Assembly (NCBI RefSeq): GCF_031010195.1
Contig: NZ_JAUAMC010000005.1
Span: 248,001 to 312,000 of the forward strand
Direction of reading: 5' to 3'
Source of the DNA: Halomonas sp. SpR8
GTDB lineage: Bacteria > Pseudomonadota > Gammaproteobacteria > Pseudomonadales > Halomonadaceae
Length of the DNA: 64,000 nt
The position numbers were made by a program, and so were the translations under genes. The notes under the pieces were generated by a model that saw nothing but the letters and a program-made list of their open reading frames with translations, ran no database searches and was not told the origin of the DNA. This document shows, piece after piece, positions 37,481-47,354 of the stretch; the stretch's first letter is position 1, and each line of letters opens with the position of its first letter.

Positions 37481-39553
37481 TTATTTCTGCGCTAGCAGAG
37501 TGCCCGACGCGATGACTGCGGGAGGCCTGCGCAAAAACCTAAGGAGGGCGTCGAGGGGCATAGGGCGGGCAAAGTAGTAGCCCTGGAAATAGTCGCAGTG
37601 GCGCTGCCGCAGATAGCTAAACTGCTCTGACGTCTCGATCCCTTCGACCAATACCTCTAGCCCCATCTTCCCCGCCATAGCGACCACGCCGTCGATAATA
37701 GCCGCGTCGCGGCGGTCGGAGATAACATCGCGTACAAACGAGCGGTCTATCTTGATGCGGTTAATCGGCAGGCGTTTTAAGTAGCTTAGGCTAGAGAATC
37801 CAGTGCCAAAGTCATCTAGCGCAATCTGAACCCCCAGCGCACGCAAGTTCGTTAACGCCTGGATCGCTTGCTCGGCGCTGTCCATCAGAACGCTCTCGGT
37901 CAGTTCAAGCTCTAACAGCGATGACATAAGGCCGCTGCTAGTCAGCACCTGCTCAATTGAGGCGATAAAACCGGGGCGTTGAAACTGCATAGGCGAGATA
38001 TTGACCGCCATGGAGATCTCACCCAGCCCCAGGCCGTTAAGCTGCTGGGCATTACGGCAGGCGGTGGCCAGCACCCATTCGCTGATGGGAATGATCTGGC
38101 CGGTATCCTCGGCAAGGCTAATAAAATCCGACGGTGGAATATTACCGCGCTCAGGGTGCTGCCAGCGGATCAGCGCTTCAACGCCTACCACGCGACCGCT
38201 AGGTGCGTGGATTTGCGGCTGATAATGAAGTTCAAACTGCTGCTGCTCAATGGCTTGCTGTAGTGCACTGCGTAAGCTGACCCGCTCGCTAACCTTGCGA
38301 TTTAAGTCTTCGGTATACCAGTGATAGGTATTGCGTCCGCGCCGCTTTGCCTTGTACATCGCCAAATCCGCCTGCTGGATAAGCTGGCGTGGTTTTTTTA
38401 TGCTGCCATCGTTGATCGCAATGCCAATACTAGCGGTAATGCGCAGCTCGCTGCCGCGATACCAGTAAGGTGGCGAAAGCCCCTGGAGAACCCGCTCGAC
38501 CACTTGTATCACATCATCTTGGTGGGCCAGGTCCGACAGTAGTACGACAAATTCGTCGCTGCCAAAACGCGCAACGGTATCCCAGGGACGCAGTTCATTT
38601 TCCAGCCGCTTGGCAACCTCGACCAGAATAAAGTCGCCCACCTCATGGCCAAGCGTATCGTTGATCGGTTTGAAATCATCCAAATCAATAAACAGCACAG
38701 CTATGTAGCGCTGGTGGCGGCGCGCCACCACGCATCCTTGCTCTAAACGCCGCCCCAGTAGCAGTTGGTTGGGCAATCCCGTCAGGGAATCATGGTGGGC
38801 GTTATGAGCTAGCTGGGCCTGATATTCGCGCTGTTCAGAAATATCGTTTTGAACACCAATAAAGTGGGTTACTTGGCCGTTCTCATCAAGAACGGGCGAA
38901 ATGTACAGATCGTTCCAAAAAACCGTGCCATCCCGCCGATAGTTACGGATGACTACGTGTACTTCACGTTGTGCGGCAATCCCATCCCGCAGTTGCTTGA
39001 TGGTGGCAGGGACCGACTCTTCACCCTGCAAAAAGCGACAGTTATGCCCTAATACTTCGTGACGTGAATAGCCAGTAATGCGCTCAAAAGCCGCATTTAC
39101 ATAAACAATAGGCAGGTCGCTGCACTGGGCGTCCGTAATAATAATCCCGTTGGTACTCGACTCAACGCCACGCTCTAATAGCTTCAGATGATGCTCGCTA
39201 GCCTTACGCCGCGCAGCCACCCGGGCGATAACGTAAATCACGCCCTCCCCCAATGAAGCGGCAACTTCTAACCAGTGCTGCTTGCCGGTTGCGGAAACGG
39301 CGCGCACTTCAAAGGGAAGCGCCTTTTCACCTTGATGCATACGCTTTAACCCCCGCTCAATGACAGGATGATCAAGGGGATCTATAACGACGCTACAGGC
39401 ACGACCAATCAATTTTTCAGACGGATACCCCAACAGCGTCTCGAAGGCAGGATTGACTTGCAACAATGTGCCTTCAAAGTCGATACAGCAGAACAGATCC
39501 CGCGAAAGCAGGAAAAACTGATCAAGCTGACCATTGGTCACAACTGAGGACAT
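37481..39553 (-). CDS. PAS-LOV-GGDEF-EAL protein, probable blue-light-controlled c-di-GMP enzyme
   Basis: A 690-residue soluble protein. Domains: PAS (about 8-115), LOV-type PAS with PAC (about 128-245), GGDEF (about 250-410) and EAL (about 430-675). The second PAS has GHNCRFLQG with Cys172, the flavin-adduct cysteine of LOV photoreceptors, plus NYRRDGTVFWNDLYISPV. The diguanylate cyclase motif is altered to GSDEF (331-335), so it may be weak or regulatory. EAL residues look complete (VEALIRW, VNIS, LTES, DDFGTG, KIDRSF, VEGIE), predicting phosphodiesterase activity. It is divergent from hemC. Confidence 0.9.
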   Translation of the reverse strand: MSSVVTNGQLDQFFLLSRDLFCCIDFEGTLLQVNPAFETLLGYPSEKLIGRACSVVIDPLDHPVIERGLKRMHQGEKALPFEVRAVSATGKQHWLEVAASLGEGVIYVIARVAARRKASEHHLKLLERGVESSTNGIIITDAQCSDLPIVYVNAAFERITGYSRHEVLGHNCRFLQGEESVPATIKQLRDGIAAQREVHVVIRNYRRDGTVFWNDLYISPVLDENGQVTHFIGVQNDISEQREYQAQLAHNAHHDSLTGLPNQLLLGRRLEQGCVVARRHQRYIAVLFIDLDDFKPINDTLGHEVGDFILVEVAKRLENELRPWDTVARFGSDEFVVLLSDLAHQDDVIQVVERVLQGLSPPYWYRGSELRITASIGIAINDGSIKKPRQLIQQADLAMYKAKRRGRNTYHWYTEDLNRKVSERVSLRSALQQAIEQQQFELHYQPQIHAPSGRVVGVEALIRWQHPERGNIPPSDFISLAEDTGQIIPISEWVLATACRNAQQLNGLGLGEISMAVNISPMQFQRPGFIASIEQVLTSSGLMSSLLELELTESVLMDSAEQAIQALTNLRALGVQIALDDFGTGFSSLSYLKRLPINRIKIDRSFVRDVISDRRDAAIIDGVVAMAGKMGLEVLVEGIETSEQFSYLRQRHCDYFQGYYFARPMPLDALLRFLRRPPAVIASGTLLAQK

Positions 39554-39688
39554 GAGAAATCCTAGGATGGGTAAAAAACCGTTACGGAGGCGATAATTAG
39601 CGCTGTTATTTTTACTGTGTCGCTCGGTGCTTTATGATGAGGTTTATCATAGTTTGACTCGCCGTGTCTGCGGTATAGGGAGAACAAC

Positions 39689-40633
39689 GTGCTATCTATC
39701 ACAAAACTGCGCATTGCCACACGTAAAAGCCAACTGGCCATGTGGCAGGCCGAGTACGTTCGTGACCGTTTGATGGCGGAACACAGCGGGCTCGAGGTCG
39801 AGCTTGTGGCACTTTCTACCAAGGGTGACAAAATTCTCGATACGCCTCTTTCCAAGATTGGCGGTAAAGGACTATTCGTTAAAGAATTGGAAGACGCCAT
39901 GCTAGACGGCCGAGCCGATATAGCAGTTCATTCCATGAAGGATGTGCCGATGCACTTTCCTGAGGGGCTAGGTCTTTCGGTCATCTTGGAGGGCGCTGAC
40001 CCTACCGATGCTTTTGTGTCTAACCACTATTCTAGCTTGGAGGAGCTTCCAGAAGGTGCTTGCATTGGCACCGCCAGTTTGCGCCGCGGCCTGCAAATGC
40101 GCGAAGCCCGTCCCGACCTGCAAATTCTTAACCTGCGCGGTAACGTGCAAACACGTCTCGCCAAACTCGACGCTGGCGAGTTCGACGCCATCATCCTTGC
40201 CACCTCTGGACTCAAACGCTTGGGCTTGGATGCGCGAATTGCCCAAGCGCTACCGCCTGAAGTGTGCCTGCCCGCCTGTGGCCAAGGAGCGCTTGGCATT
40301 GAGTGCCGCCTGCACGACCCCGAGCTTATCGCCCTATTAACCCCGCTTGATGATGCGGATACCGCCACGCGGGTGCGCGCCGAGCGGGCCATGAACACCC
40401 GCCTGGAAGGCGGCTGCCAAGTCCCCATCGCTGGCCATGCAGTACTCGACATTGATAATGAAACCATTTGGTTACGCGGCCTTGTCGGCAACCCAGAAGG
40501 TACCGACGTTATTCGTGCCGAAGGCCGAGGTTCAATGCACGAACCTGAAGCGTTGGGCATTCGCATTGCTGAAGATCTACTCGATCAAGGTGCAGGCGAT
40601 ATTTTGGCAGAGGTTTACGGCCGAGAACTATGA
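39689..40633 (+). CDS. hemC: Porphobilinogen deaminase
   Basis: A 314-residue enzyme joining four porphobilinogens into hydroxymethylbilane. [45 protein letters not shown] and the cofactor-bearing cysteine in [13 protein letters not shown] are present. First gene of hemCDXY; stop overlaps hemD by four bases. Confidence 0.96.
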   Translation: MLSITKLRIATRKSQLAMWQAEYVRDRLMAEHSGLEVELVALSTKGDKILDTPLSKIGGKGLFVKELEDAMLDGRADIAVHSMKDVPMHFPEGLGLSVILEGADPTDAFVSNHYSSLEELPEGACIGTASLRRGLQMREARPDLQILNLRGNVQTRLAKLDAGEFDAIILATSGLKRLGLDARIAQALPPEVCLPACGQGALGIECRLHDPELIALLTPLDDADTATRVRAERAMNTRLEGGCQVPIAGHAVLDIDNETIWLRGLVGNPEGTDVIRAEGRGSMHEPEALGIRIAEDLLDQGAGDILAEVYGREL

Positions 40634-41409
40634 GCCAACCGGTACTGATCTGCCGCCCCGGTGAGCGCGGTGAAGCATTAGCCGCTGCCTTACGCGCCCA
40701 AGGCGAAAGCGTTGAATCGCTAAACGTAATGCAACTTGAAGCGTTGCCAGAAGCCCCCGAGTTACGTCGAATCTGGCTGGATATTGATCAGTACCATAAG
40801 ATAATCGTCATCAGCCCCTTTGCCGCCATGTGCTTAAGCGAAGCGCTGGATCGCTACTGGCCACAACTCCCCATCGGCATTGACTATTACAGCGTTGGCA
40901 GCGCCACCGCGAGCACACTTTATGAGCAGTTGGGTGTCCGCGTACATTTACCGTTACCTGCGGCGGGCGAAGATACCAGTGAAGCACTGCTTGCGCTTGC
41001 CTCGCTGCAGCAGTTAGACCATCAGCGAGTTCTACTGGTGGCGGGCGAAGGGGGCCGCCCACTACTCGCAGAAACGCTTGCTCAGCGAGGGGCTCAGGTA
41101 ACGCGCGCAGCCGTCTACCGGCGCACGCTGCAACCTCTTTCCCCTGCTCTGCAAACGCGCATTTTTTCAGCTAATTACCGGGCGTTGATCGTCACCAGCA
41201 GCGAACTACTGGAACATCTGGCAAAATGGTGTAATCAGGCGGCCTTGAACCAACCGCTAATCGTTTCCAGTCGCCGTTTGGCTACACTGGCAGGCATACT
41301 GGGTTTTAGTGACCTCAAGGTGGCGTCGGGAGCAACGCCAGCTGCGTTGATAGCGGCGTTGGAGACCTGCGACCCACAGGGTGCCGATGTCGATCAAGGA
41401 ACTTACTAA
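40630..41409 (+). CDS. hemD: Uroporphyrinogen-III synthase
   Basis: A 259-residue enzyme closing hydroxymethylbilane into uroporphyrinogen III. The family is poorly conserved; [38 protein letters not shown] and the C-terminal TSSELLEHL fit. ATGA overlap with hemC and position before hemX settle the call. Confidence 0.92.
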   Translation: MSQPVLICRPGERGEALAAALRAQGESVESLNVMQLEALPEAPELRRIWLDIDQYHKIIVISPFAAMCLSEALDRYWPQLPIGIDYYSVGSATASTLYEQLGVRVHLPLPAAGEDTSEALLALASLQQLDHQRVLLVAGEGGRPLLAETLAQRGAQVTRAAVYRRTLQPLSPALQTRIFSANYRALIVTSSELLEHLAKWCNQAALNQPLIVSSRRLATLAGILGFSDLKVASGATPAALIAALETCDPQGADVDQGTY

Positions 41410-41422
41410 GGGCTAGCGACAG

Positions 41423-43027
41423 ATGAGCAAACAAGTAAACGATCAGGGCGATGTAAAACCGACGTCCACTGATGCCTCTCAAGGCGTCTCTAAAACAAGT
41501 GACCAGGCTGCCACTTCCGACACGAGCGTGCCGGCCACGCCACCCAGCTCAACAGCATCGCCTCAAAGTGGTGCTAAAAATAGTCGTTCGCAGCGGCGCG
41601 GCAAAGGATCGTCGACTGCCAGTACCACCTCGCCCAGCGGTGCAGAGGCTGTGTCTCCTCAGACGAGTACTTCCCCTGCGGATACCGCCTCCACTAGCGC
41701 AGATAAGCCTAGCGACAACGCAAGTAACGCAAATAGCAGTGTAGTTTCCTCGACGCCGAGCGCCGCTGCATCGACGCCTTCAAGCACTAAGCCTTCCGAT
41801 ACTAAATCTTCAGAGACTAAATCTTCAGAGACTAAACCTTCAGAGACTAAGTCTGCGCCCTCTTCGTCTTCGAACTCGCCTTCTTCCAGCTCTGGCTCCA
41901 CCTCAAGCTCCAATGCAGATGTGGCAAAACCAGCTAACGGTGGAACAACCGGCACCACACCACCACCGAGCAGCCGTAATGGTAGCGGTGGCGGCAAAGG
42001 CAGTGGCTTTGCTATTGCCCTAGTCATTATTCTGGCAATCGCCTTGGCGTTGGTTGCTTGGCAAGGCTGGCAGCGCCTGGAAAGCCAACAGCAACGACTC
42101 AACGAGCTGGCGCAACAGGCTGAGAGCAGCGCCTCGCAACAGGCGGTAAGCGACCTAGAGTCACGCATAGATAGCGGCGAAGCTGAGCGCGATGAAGCGC
42201 TGCAAGGCACCATGGGCGAGCTGCGCGAGGAGTTTGACAGCTACCGCAGCGACGTCGACGAAACCCTGGGCCAAGTGCTTGACCAGCTGTCTCAAGAGCA
42301 AGAGACCGATGACCGAGACTGGCTACATGCCGAAGCTGCTTACCTTCTCCGCCTAGCCAATCAGCGCCTGCAGTTAGAAGGCGATGTTGAAGGCGCGGCC
42401 GCGCTGCTGCGCACCGCCGACGCCCGCCTGGTCGATGCTGACAACCCCGCGCTAACCACCGTTCGCCGTGAAATTGCCAATGAGCTAGCGGCACTCGATG
42501 CAGTGCCCCAGGTTGACCGCACCGGCCTCTACTTAGCGTTAAATGCCCAGCAGGAGCGCATTTCAAGCTTGCGCCTTTCGCAAGAAATCGAAGAGCGCGC
42601 GGTGACCTCTAGCATCGAACAGCCACCCACCGGCACGTTCCAGCGCCAGTTGGCTCGCTTCGGTGAAGAGCTAAAAGACCTAGTGGCGATTCGCCATCAC
42701 GACGAAGCGCTGGAAGCCCTGGTAACACCGGAGCAAGAGTCGTACCTGCGTCAAAGCCTGCGCCTGGTACTTGAGCAGACTCAACTGGCCCTGCTCAACG
42801 AAGAGAAAGAGCTTTATGACGCGAGTATCGATAAAGCGCTAGAGCTGCTGAACGGCTATTACGATACGACTCGCGAAGCAACACAAAGCGTTATTGCGCG
42901 CCTTGAAGAGCTTAAGCAGGCTGAGGTAAAACCGGAACTGCCCGATATAAGCGCCTCACAGCAGGAGCTTGCTCGCTTTATTGAAAACCGCTACGAGTCG
43001 CGCGGTGAAAGCGGAGGTGATGCATGA
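41423..43027 (+). CDS. hemX: HemX family membrane protein
   Basis: A 534-residue protein: a disordered Ser/Thr/Pro-rich cytoplasmic part (about residues 1-190), one membrane helix (about 193-213, FAIALVIILAIALALVAW), a coiled coil (about 215-290) and the HemX domain. HemX carries the name uroporphyrinogen-III methyltransferase in databases but lacks the methyltransferase fold; its role in haem synthesis is unclear. A 15-bp tandem repeat sits in the disordered part. It overlaps hemY by four bases. Confidence 0.9.
   Translation: MSKQVNDQGDVKPTSTDASQGVSKTSDQAATSDTSVPATPPSSTASPQSGAKNSRSQRRGKGSSTASTTSPSGAEAVSPQTSTSPADTASTSADKPSDNASNANSSVVSSTPSAAASTPSSTKPSDTKSSETKSSETKPSETKSAPSSSSNSPSSSSGSTSSSNADVAKPANGGTTGTTPPPSSRNGSGGGKGSGFAIALVIILAIALALVAWQGWQRLESQQQRLNELAQQAESSASQQAVSDLESRIDSGEAERDEALQGTMGELREEFDSYRSDVDETLGQVLDQLSQEQETDDRDWLHAEAAYLLRLANQRLQLEGDVEGAAALLRTADARLVDADNPALTTVRREIANELAALDAVPQVDRTGLYLALNAQQERISSLRLSQEIEERAVTSSIEQPPTGTFQRQLARFGEELKDLVAIRHHDEALEALVTPEQESYLRQSLRLVLEQTQLALLNEEKELYDASIDKALELLNGYYDTTREATQSVIARLEELKQAEVKPELPDISASQQELARFIENRYESRGESGGDA
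41789..41848 (+). repeat. Four in-frame 15-bp repeats in hemX
   Basis: Four units encoding K(P/S)S(D/E)T follow each other, two of them identical at DNA level (AAATCTTCAGAGACT). Length change by slippage would keep the frame. Confidence 0.9.
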
Positions 43028-44286
43028 GAAAGCTTATTCTCCTGATCGTCGCAGGCCTTGCCGTCGGGGCCCTGTTTGGGCATCTGATGATGTCGGTGCC
43101 TGGCTACTGGCTGATCCGCGTTGGTGACACCTCCATGCAAACCTCGTTTTGGTTTGGCTTGGTGCTGCTGTTCGCCGCGTTTATTGTGCTGCACTTCGTA
43201 CTCCGCCTGCTGAGCGGCATTATTCGTCCCATGGGACGCTTTCGTAGCTGGAACAGCCGCGCCCGTAACCGGCGCGCCATGCAGCGCACCGTACGGGGGC
43301 TGGTAGCGCTCACAGAAGGTCGCTGGAAAAAAGCCGAAAGAACCCTGGTTAACGCCGCCGATGACTCCAGCACACCGCTGGTTAACTACCTATCGGCGGC
43401 ACTGGCAGCCCACTACCAGGGCAATCACACCAAGTCCCAGGAGCACCTTAATCAGGCGCAGCTAACGACTGAAGGCGCCGATACGGCCGTAGGCTTGATG
43501 CAAGCGCAAATGATGATTGAGCGCCAGCAGCCGGAAGAAGCATTGGCGATCCTCAATCGTCTGGATAAAAAGCTCTCGAACCATCCCCAGGTGCTCAAGC
43601 TGCTTAAACAGGTGCACCTGAGCGTTAACGACTGGGAAGGCCTACGGCGCTTGATTCCCCGCTTGGCAGCCCAGAAGCTGATTACTCAGCAGGAACGCGA
43701 GCAGCTCGAGTTTAAAGCCTACCGCGAACTCATCGTATTTGAATCGCAAAATCCCACCAATATCGAGCGTGTGCGTGGGCTGTGGGCCGACATGCCTGAC
43801 TACTTGCGGGGCAATACGGAACTGATCGTGCTTTACACCGAAGCGCTGATTCAAGCCAACGAAGAGCCGATCGCCGAACGCTTGCTTAACCACTCGCTGG
43901 ATCATCACTGGGACGCACGGCTAGTGAAACGCTACGGCCTGCTGAATGTAGACGCAGGACGCCAACTGGTGAAAGCCGAAAAGTGGCTGCAAGAACGCCC
44001 CAACGACCCCGAGCTGCTGTTAGCCTGCGGTCGTCTCTCGCTGCGCACCGGCAAATGGGAAAAAGCGTTGGAATACTTTGAAGCCAGCCAGCGCCAGCGC
44101 CCCAACGGTGAAGTATGCGCTGAGCTTGCCCGCCTTTATGCAAGCCTAGGCGAACATAACAAGAGCCAGCTCTATTACCGTCACAGTGTCGAAATGCTGG
44201 CTAAATCGCTACCCTCGCTGCCACAACCCAGCGATGCTAGTGATAGTCAAAAACCAGACAGCAAAACACTCAAGAAACGAGCGTAG
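43024..44286 (+). CDS. hemY: HemY family tetratricopeptide membrane protein
   Basis: A 420-residue protein with two N-terminal membrane helices (about residues 4-22 and 42-62) and a series of TPR-like helical repeats (about 95-400). RGLVALTEGRWKKAERTL is the family's typical first repeat. It is the usual partner of HemX, not the HemY protoporphyrinogen oxidase of Gram-positives. Exact role unknown. Confidence 0.92.
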   Translation: MRKLILLIVAGLAVGALFGHLMMSVPGYWLIRVGDTSMQTSFWFGLVLLFAAFIVLHFVLRLLSGIIRPMGRFRSWNSRARNRRAMQRTVRGLVALTEGRWKKAERTLVNAADDSSTPLVNYLSAALAAHYQGNHTKSQEHLNQAQLTTEGADTAVGLMQAQMMIERQQPEEALAILNRLDKKLSNHPQVLKLLKQVHLSVNDWEGLRRLIPRLAAQKLITQQEREQLEFKAYRELIVFESQNPTNIERVRGLWADMPDYLRGNTELIVLYTEALIQANEEPIAERLLNHSLDHHWDARLVKRYGLLNVDAGRQLVKAEKWLQERPNDPELLLACGRLSLRTGKWEKALEYFEASQRQRPNGEVCAELARLYASLGEHNKSQLYYRHSVEMLAKSLPSLPQPSDASDSQKPDSKTLKKRA

Positions 44287-44305
44287 TTTCTGTTTTAAAA
44301 GACGT

Positions 44306-44333
44306 AATAAGGTGCCTGAATGGGCACCTTATT
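44306..44333. terminator. Bidirectional hairpin between hemY and mscL
   Basis: A perfect 11-bp stem AATAAGGTGCC/GGCACCTTATT with a 6-base loop lies in the convergent gap. T-rich bases are short on both sides, so efficiency is uncertain. Confidence 0.6.
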
Positions 44334-44344
44334 GCATTGAGTGA

Positions 44345-44872
44345 TTACTTGGCGGGAGGCGTGTGGGGCGGGGCTGTAGCGGTGGCTTCAGGCAGCGGCT
44401 CTGCTACCGCTGATGACGGTAACGTCGCCGTGCAGTGGCCACACCGTGTCGCTTTAATAGGCACGACCATCAAACAGTAAGGGCAAGGCTGCTCAGTGGG
44501 GCTTGTCGGCGCCACCGCTTCTTCCCGCTTTAACCGATTGATCGTGCGCACCAAAAGAAACACCACAAAGGCGACAATCGTAAAGCTCACCACCGCATTG
44601 ATAAACAGCCCCACGTTCAGCGTTACCGCCCCGGCCGCCTGAGCATCCGCCAGCGTTGCATAAGGCCCTTCAACCGCCCCTTGGCGCAACACGACAAACA
44701 GATTCGAAAAGTCGACCCCGCCGACCAGCAAGCCAATTAACGGGTTCATCACATCGGCTACCAGGCTTTGTACAATCAGCGTGAACGCTCCGCCAATAAT
44801 GATACCCACTGCCATATCGACAACATTGCCTTTTACCGCAAACTCACGAAATTCCTGAAAGAATTTAGCCAT
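44345..44872 (-). CDS. mscL: Large-conductance mechanosensitive channel with C-terminal zinc ribbon
   Basis: A 175-residue channel that opens on hypo-osmotic shock. The N-terminal [20 protein letters not shown] and TM1 pore helix, and TM2 (about 84-108) followed by [10 protein letters not shown], are standard. The family usually ends near residue 136. Here residues 118-175 add a linker, two CxxC pairs (C130/C133, C144/C147) as in a zinc ribbon, and an Ala/Pro/Thr tail. ATG at 44872 follows GGAGG. Confidence 0.94.
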   Translation of the reverse strand: MAKFFQEFREFAVKGNVVDMAVGIIIGGAFTLIVQSLVADVMNPLIGLLVGGVDFSNLFVVLRQGAVEGPYATLADAQAAGAVTLNVGLFINAVVSFTIVAFVVFLLVRTINRLKREEAVAPTSPTEQPCPYCLMVVPIKATRCGHCTATLPSSAVAEPLPEATATAPPHTPPAK

Positions 44873-45042
44873 ATAGCCTCCGCTACAATGCAGCAAGCCA
44901 ATACTGAAACAAGGCCGTGCCGTGTGATTAAACAATAAACGCCGTATCGCAAACGTCTTTATTAAGAGTATATCGCGCGGCTGTAGATTTTCATCGATAC
45001 TTTCACTCATCATGCGCCAAGCATTACTTGCAAATTGCTATT

Positions 45043-46257
45043 TCATAGGCCTGGGCTAGGCAATAAATCTAGAACGCCCATAAAATGTATTACTGCTACA
45101 GCAGCAACATAAAATACGACCAAGTAAATCATCTTATTCCCACCTGGGGCTACAAAGTCACTTTCACGCTTGGGGAGAGATCGCGATTTTCTCGCCAACA
45201 ATGCGGGAACAATGCATGTCCAAACCGTAGCCGCCGCTCCAGCATAACCAATCGCTATCAAAAAACCAAAAGGGAAGAAAAGAGATAAAACAAGAGGCGG
45301 AAAAAACGTAAGTATCCACGTTTTCATCCGCCCCTTTCGATTATTTTCAAAACCACACAAATCGGCTAGAAAGTCAAACACCCCCAGACCAACACCGACA
45401 AATGATGAGAAAATTGCTGCTGCAGAAAAAATACTAATAACATTAGCAACTCGCTCAGACTCTATCGCACCACCCAAGCTCGCTAAAAGCACATCAACAT
45501 TGCCCCCTTTAGCAATCACTGCTCCAAACTGATAACGCGGCAAATTCCCATACACACTGAAAATCCATACCAGATATAAGCATAACGCTATTAGGGTGCC
45601 TCCCAATATGGCTTTCTTTGCTAACGCCTCGCTTTTATAGTACGACCTTAACGAAGCCACAGTGTGATGGTACCCGAAAGATGTTAGCGCAGCAGGAAAC
45701 ATTGCCAGCACATATGGAAAATAGCGGAACTCTTGAGATAGGTTACTAAAAATATTAAATGGTTTAACATTGAAAGTCAGACCAAAAACGCCAAAAACAA
45801 AGCTCAACACCATGAACAAAATCAAAACAACAGAAATTTTATCAACCGCTTTAGTAGAATAAAGCACAAATGATGAAAATATAGCTACAAAGATTACTGC
45901 AGCCACCTCATTGCTAATACTAACAACGCCTGAAATCATAAGACCTGCTGATGTTATATAGGCATACAGCAAAATCCCTCCAACAAAGTAGGCCATCAAG
46001 TTATTAAAATAACTAGCCTTTTTTCCTAATAAATCTTTAGTAACGGTACTGAATGACGCTCGATGATCGTAGTGCTTTAGCGCCTCCAGCAGCATCCAAC
46101 CAGACAGCGTCATGATAAGCATGGTGGCAAGCAGTGCAAGCGTAGACCACATCATCCAAGCACCTGCCCCCGCCGTAGGCAAACCAAGCATTCCAGCACC
46201 AACGCAGACACACGCGACGATACAGACGCCGCCGAAAACAGATGGTTTTTTTGTCAT
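45043..46257 (-). CDS. Aromatic amino acid permease (HAAAP family, probably tryptophan)
   Basis: A 404-residue membrane protein with about eleven helices. It starts VFGGVCIVACVCVGAGMLGLP, the glycine-rich first helix of the Mtr/TnaB/TyrP family; LTSFGYHHTVASLRSYY is another family segment. It follows kynA on the same strand, so tryptophan is the likely cargo. ATG at 46257 follows AAGGG; a GTG at 46266 is possible. Visibly richer in A and T than the surrounding genes. Confidence 0.85.
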   Translation of the reverse strand: MTKKPSVFGGVCIVACVCVGAGMLGLPTAGAGAWMMWSTLALLATMLIMTLSGWMLLEALKHYDHRASFSTVTKDLLGKKASYFNNLMAYFVGGILLYAYITSAGLMISGVVSISNEVAAVIFVAIFSSFVLYSTKAVDKISVVLILFMVLSFVFGVFGLTFNVKPFNIFSNLSQEFRYFPYVLAMFPAALTSFGYHHTVASLRSYYKSEALAKKAILGGTLIALCLYLVWIFSVYGNLPRYQFGAVIAKGGNVDVLLASLGGAIESERVANVISIFSAAAIFSSFVGVGLGVFDFLADLCGFENNRKGRMKTWILTFFPPLVLSLFFPFGFLIAIGYAGAAATVWTCIVPALLARKSRSLPKRESDFVAPGGNKMIYLVVFYVAAVAVIHFMGVLDLLPSPGL

Positions 46258-46356
46258 AGTATTCACCCTTAAAGAAGGTAAAATTCACCAATTTTTTAAA
46301 TTTTATTATCAAGGCGCTTGTTAATAGGATGGTGTTTCTCAACACACGAAAGTGGG

Positions 46357-46382
46357 TATAAAGACGGCATTCTGGCCGCCTT
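46357..46382 (-). terminator. Hairpin between kynA and the permease
   Basis: An 8-bp stem on the minus strand (AAGGCGGC with GCCGTCTT, one G-T pair), followed by TTTAT. It may attenuate read-through from kynA into the permease gene. Confidence 0.45.
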
Positions 46383-46424
46383 CACAGACAATATGGAAAA
46401 TCTCTTGAGACTTGAAGCTTGTAT

Positions 46425-47285
46425 CTACATCAATGTACGAACAGACCAAAGCTCTGGAAAGAATTTCAAGTCAAGCGCTTTTTTAAGATAGCTAACACCA
46501 GCGGTTCCTCCGGTACCTGCTTTAAATCCAATAATTCTTTCCACCGTTTTCATATGACTAAAGCGCCATTTTTGAAAATTATACTCTGTATCAATCAATT
46601 TCTCAGCCAACTCATAAAGATCCCAATACTTGGTAGTATCTCGATAGATATCAGCCCAAACGGCTTCAACTTCAGAGGAAGCAACATACGGCTCCGAGAA
46701 GTCTCGATCAGTCACATCTTCAGGAAGAGAGAAGCCACGCTGACTCAACAACTTAAGGCATGAATCATAAAGACTTGGAGCATTTAACACATTAATCAAA
46801 TGTTGATAATTCTTAGGATGCGAACGGTGCGCTTCAATCAATCCTGGGTGTTTATTTCCTAGAAGGAACTCCAACTCCCGATATTGGTATGACTGGAATC
46901 CAGAGCTTTGCCCAAGACTGTCGCGGAAGGAAATATAATCTGCTGGTGTCATAGTAACCAGCACCTCCCAGGCCTGAATCATTTGCTCCTGTATCCGCGC
47001 GACCCGCGTTAGCATTTTTAAAGCAGGTTGAAGTTCATCAGCCATTACATGATTAGCAGCTGCATGAGCTTCATGAAGACACTGTTTAAGCCATAGCTCT
47101 GAAACTTGATGAATGATTACAAATAGCATTTCATCGTGCACATCTGAGCGCGGCCGCTGACACGACAGGAGGGGCTCTAGTTCTAGGTACTGCCCATAAC
47201 TGATATCCTGGTCCCAATGAACATTTTTTTCATCTTTCAAGTTTAACGTGCTTTGGCTAGCACTTTTCTTATCATAATTGTTCAT
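46425..47285 (-). CDS. kynA: Tryptophan 2,3-dioxygenase
   Basis: A 286-residue haem enzyme that opens tryptophan to N-formylkynurenine. VIIHQVSELWLKQ holds the substrate-contacting histidine, RFSHMKTVERIIG the proximal haem ligand, and GTGGTAGVSYLKKAL the C-terminal substrate loop. Length is normal. AT-rich compared with kynU. It is 69 bases behind the formamidase gene. Confidence 0.96.
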   Translation of the reverse strand: MNNYDKKSASQSTLNLKDEKNVHWDQDISYGQYLELEPLLSCQRPRSDVHDEMLFVIIHQVSELWLKQCLHEAHAAANHVMADELQPALKMLTRVARIQEQMIQAWEVLVTMTPADYISFRDSLGQSSGFQSYQYRELEFLLGNKHPGLIEAHRSHPKNYQHLINVLNAPSLYDSCLKLLSQRGFSLPEDVTDRDFSEPYVASSEVEAVWADIYRDTTKYWDLYELAEKLIDTEYNFQKWRFSHMKTVERIIGFKAGTGGTAGVSYLKKALDLKFFPELWSVRTLM

Positions 47286-47354
47286 AGTTACTCCATTTAA
47301 GATATATATAGCTCTTATCTAATCACCGCAGGGTTTGTTAAAGACATCACACCA

